A DNA stretch of 64,000 nt, from the NCBI GenBank assembly GCA_023897205.1, contig JAHWDD010000008.1, positions 1,054,001 to 1,118,000 of the forward strand, given 5' to 3'. Shown here piece after piece: positions 61,781-64,000 of the stretch. The translations under genes and the position numbers were made by a program. Origin of the DNA: Exophiala sp. HKRS030 (taxonomy: Eukaryota > Ascomycota > Eurotiomycetes > Chaetothyriales > Herpotrichiellaceae). Position 1 is the first letter of the stretch, and each line of letters opens with the position of its first letter. Below the pieces are notes generated by a model, which saw nothing but the letters and a program-made list of their open reading frames with translations, was not told where the DNA came from and made no database searches.

Positions 61781-62199
61781 TGCTAGATGATTAGTCATTC
61801 TCAAAGTATCGCCAAGAGTCATTCCGGTACGAGTACGATTCCAGCTGGTACGAGTTTGAACTGTTGAACTTGGATGACTCTTGTACTCTGTACCTTGTCA
61901 TGAGTAATTAGACAGAACAGAGAACAGACGACATCTCAAAACTCCACGCCAAGTATACTTGCCAAGCACGCAACGCCAAGAGAACTCAGGGGGACCGCAC
62001 AATTATCGCACGCTTCCCGCAAGGTAACTAGAGCACCTAGATAGGAAGACCTATTTTCATTGTGTTATCACTCTGCCTATTCTATAGGCCGTTCCTAATA
62101 TACCTCTTCGTACGAGTATCGACTGGTGGGCGGTAACTGGCGAGCAGAGTGAGAGGGATGAGAGGGGAGAGGGGAGGGAAGGGGATTCGTTTGGTCGCA

Positions 62200-62430
62200 G
62201 AAGAATAATAACTTGTGCTGGTGAGGGTTAGTTAACTAACTAATTACGGAGTAGTAACCATAGTAGTAACATTTAACAATCAACCCCTCAAATTATTTGT
62301 ACAGTATAACAGTGAATAGAGACCTACTGATGAGGGGTAATTAACTGGCTAGCTGGTAACTACAGCAACAACAGTCGACAACTCACCCCTCCAAATTATT
62401 GTTAACACACTGCGCCTGCGAGGCATCAAC
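62200..62430. repeat. Dispersed repeat, second copy of 12.72-12.87 kb (nested)
   Basis: Shares ggtgagggttagttaac, tggctagctggtaactac, aacaacagtc and aaattattgttaacacactgcg with 12.72-12.87 kb. It has an internal repeat, caacccctcaaattatttgt against actcacccctccaaattatt. Confidence 0.55.
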
Positions 62431-62493
62431 AGCCACGACCAAAAGCCCTTCTCCGTACGGAATTCCATCATTTCAAGCGCATAAGTCGTGACA

Positions 62494-64000
62494 ACAGTCT
62501 CAGTCGCTGGGTACGGTGAAGGGGAATCACCAAACTTATTGACCGCAAAAAAAAGTAGATTTGGCGACTGAAGGGGGAAAACGTCTACAGTCCTTTTTCC
62601 TTTGGAGGTAACATACTGGTGAGGGGAAATTTATTGCCGAGACGAGAGAGGTGAGGAGTGACTCGTACTCGTAATCGTGCTCGTACCCGTACTCGTATGA
62701 CAAGGAGTGCTGAGCCTCAAGGAACCGGGAAAAACTCTACGGCGGAGTACTTGCGCAAGTACAACAGAGACCACCTCACGTGACCCCTCGAAGCAGTCCT
62801 GGGATGTTTTGGGACTAGCATCGCCAGAAAAAACATCTTTGTCTGACAGAGTTGGAAAATTCATGTTGTCAGACAGATGGTGCACTTTCGCAGGGCTAAG
62901 CGAGTGCATTAGCGGCGGATCGGGCCGTGCAGATCTTCCGGAATCGCTAACTGATCCTGTCACTTTTCTGTCTGTCAGTCGACATTTTTCCTTCTGTCTG
63001 TCAATTGATGATTTTCAATTGGCTGGCTGGCTGGCAACCGTTGCAGTCACGTGATCCACGGTTGTCCGGTCGGTCTTTCCATGTTGACCTGAGCCCGTGG
63101 GAAATGCTGAAAAGGCAGCTTTTACCAAAAGATTTCTGCTTCGTCTTGCCTGTGACACTTCGTGATGGCAACGTCCACGTGATCTCACGTGACCCCTGGC
63201 GTCAGCCAAGGGTGCTACAGTAAACCTTAAATGTACGTCTTCAAACATGACAAGGCTGGGCGAGCGTCGATGGAATTCGCGCGACACGTTAAACCACGTG
63301 AGCAAAGTCCGCAACCACAAACTTTTAATGTACATCCATCCTCAAACATGCCAAGGCTGGATGAGTGGTAATCGATTCGCGCAGCACGTGACCTCGACGG
63401 GTTTCGGCCAGCAACCGTCCGAAGTGAATCATTACGTGACACAGACAGAGGGTGACAGGGTTACTCTGTAGACTTGACCCCTTACTGTCGCACCAGTTCA
63501 AAGTGACAGTTGGAAAAAAAACCGGTTACTGAACTCGCGACAACCAAGCCCCCACGCAGGGATCAGGCTGCACCGAAATTGGTGTTGACTCAGCGTCTTA
63601 CGTGACCACTCCGCGAATTGGAACCGACTCGTTAGCGCGCTGGCGGATCATGTGGAATCTTTTCGGGAATTAGCGTTAGCTCATCCTTTTATTTCACTCC
63701 GTACTAGCGGACGTCAAATAGCCCTTCCGGATCATCCCCCTGCGAACAGACCTACTCCCGTTCAGGTCAAGTCTCGTTGGTGAGTTTTGGGAAAATGTTT
63801 GGTTCTCCAACCAAAAATGACGACGGCGTCAATAGTCCGTTTGCCCAACGACAACCACCCTGATCGACCCCCGACAGGGGGCTCAATATCCAAAGCGTAG
63901 CAGTCAGCGGACACAAATTGCAGGTCTTGTGCAGTAACGTGTTCCCACTCTTCTTTTTTTCAGCCCCAGCAGCTCCAACTGGTGGTGCGATGCGCGTCCT
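62494..64000. other. No gene recognised; cluster of ACGTG sites and a 105 bp tandem repeat
   Basis: Between 62770 and 63610 the hexamer CACGTG or core ACGTGA/TCACGT appears about nine times (for example ctcacgtgacccctcg, agtcacgtgatcc, atctcacgtgacccc, gcacgtgacctcg). Two copies of a roughly 105 bp unit (tgtacgtcttcaaacatgac, aaggctgggcgagcg) start at about 63228 and 63330. ORFs are all below 120 codons and unconvincing. The last 600 bp show nothing I can name. Confidence 0.55.

Larger units (their letters stand above)
61314..62493. mobile_element. Large foldback/MITE-like element, about 1.18 kb, containing other repeats
   Basis: The left end tcgactatgcgtttgaaatg with attcagtacggaggaggg and the right end cttctccgtacggaattcca with tttcaagcgcataagtcgtgac are inverted repeats of the family TIR. 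Inside are the usual gtccgcagcgtagtgttggg and gtcacattattaggatcctg, followed by family G (61545-61780) and the 62.2 kb repeat. It is either a composite element or a short element into which others inserted. No transposase frame. Confidence 0.65.

Overview
This window looks like a gene-poor, repeat-rich piece of a filamentous ascomycete (Pezizomycotina) nuclear genome. The evidence is short spliceosomal introns of 51-171 bp with GTRNGT-like donors, CTRAC-type branch sites and YAG acceptors; families typical of these fungi (HNH_2 nucleases, a CocE/NonD-type hydrolase, a small secreted cysteine-rich protein, WD40, ankyrin and nucleoside-phosphorylase relics); and relics of Ty3, LINE and MULE transposons. 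The HNH and AIM9-like families hint at Eurotiomycetes, but the species cannot be named from the sequence.

Layout. 0-2.2 kb: degenerate minisatellite arrays. 2.8-4.9 kb: a GC-rich minus-strand locus with several exon-like blocks coding for an acidic/Ser-Pro-rich protein. 5-12.6 kb: tandem arrays, a B-box-bearing SINE-like repeat family and one small ORF gene (7.7 kb). 12.9-17 kb: two HNH_2 nuclease-family genes facing each other, separated by an array and a foldback element. 17.7-18.2 kb: broken Ty3 integrase. 19.8-21.1 kb: two-exon gene with a very long acidic tract. 22.9 kb: small secreted cysteine-rich protein. 23.8-32.9 kb: WD40 relic, duplicated segments and two more arrays. 33.0-35.8 kb: intronless 937-residue AT-hook protein. 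36-46 kb: mostly decayed sequence with an FHA-like relic. 46-48 kb: MULE transposase relic beside a short ankyrin gene. 48.3-49.8 kb: tandem array of about 200 bp units. 50-51 kb and 57-57.8 kb: a decayed paralogous pair. 52.1-54.1 kb: three-exon serine hydrolase. 55-56 kb: nucleoside-phosphorylase relic containing a 100-N assembly gap. 57.9-58.7 kb: broken AIM9-like phosphotransferase. 59.5-60.6 kb: an unrecognised 368-residue gene. 60.9-62.5 kb: LINE relic and a large foldback element. 63-64 kb: a cluster of CACGTG/ACGTG sites and short repeats.

The genes show no operon-like or pathway grouping. They read as isolated single-copy genes in a repeat sea, with many broken members of expansion-prone families. 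The strongest structural themes are (i) a family of foldback/MITE-like elements with a common terminal inverted repeat, at least five of them with both ends, and (ii) several minisatellite arrays, megabase-style in complexity though short here, that share one core motif (T/GTGCCC-AAG-GAGGC) in both orientations. Intron and exon edges were read by eye from splice signals and frame continuity. No similarity search was run, so family names rest on recognised motifs.
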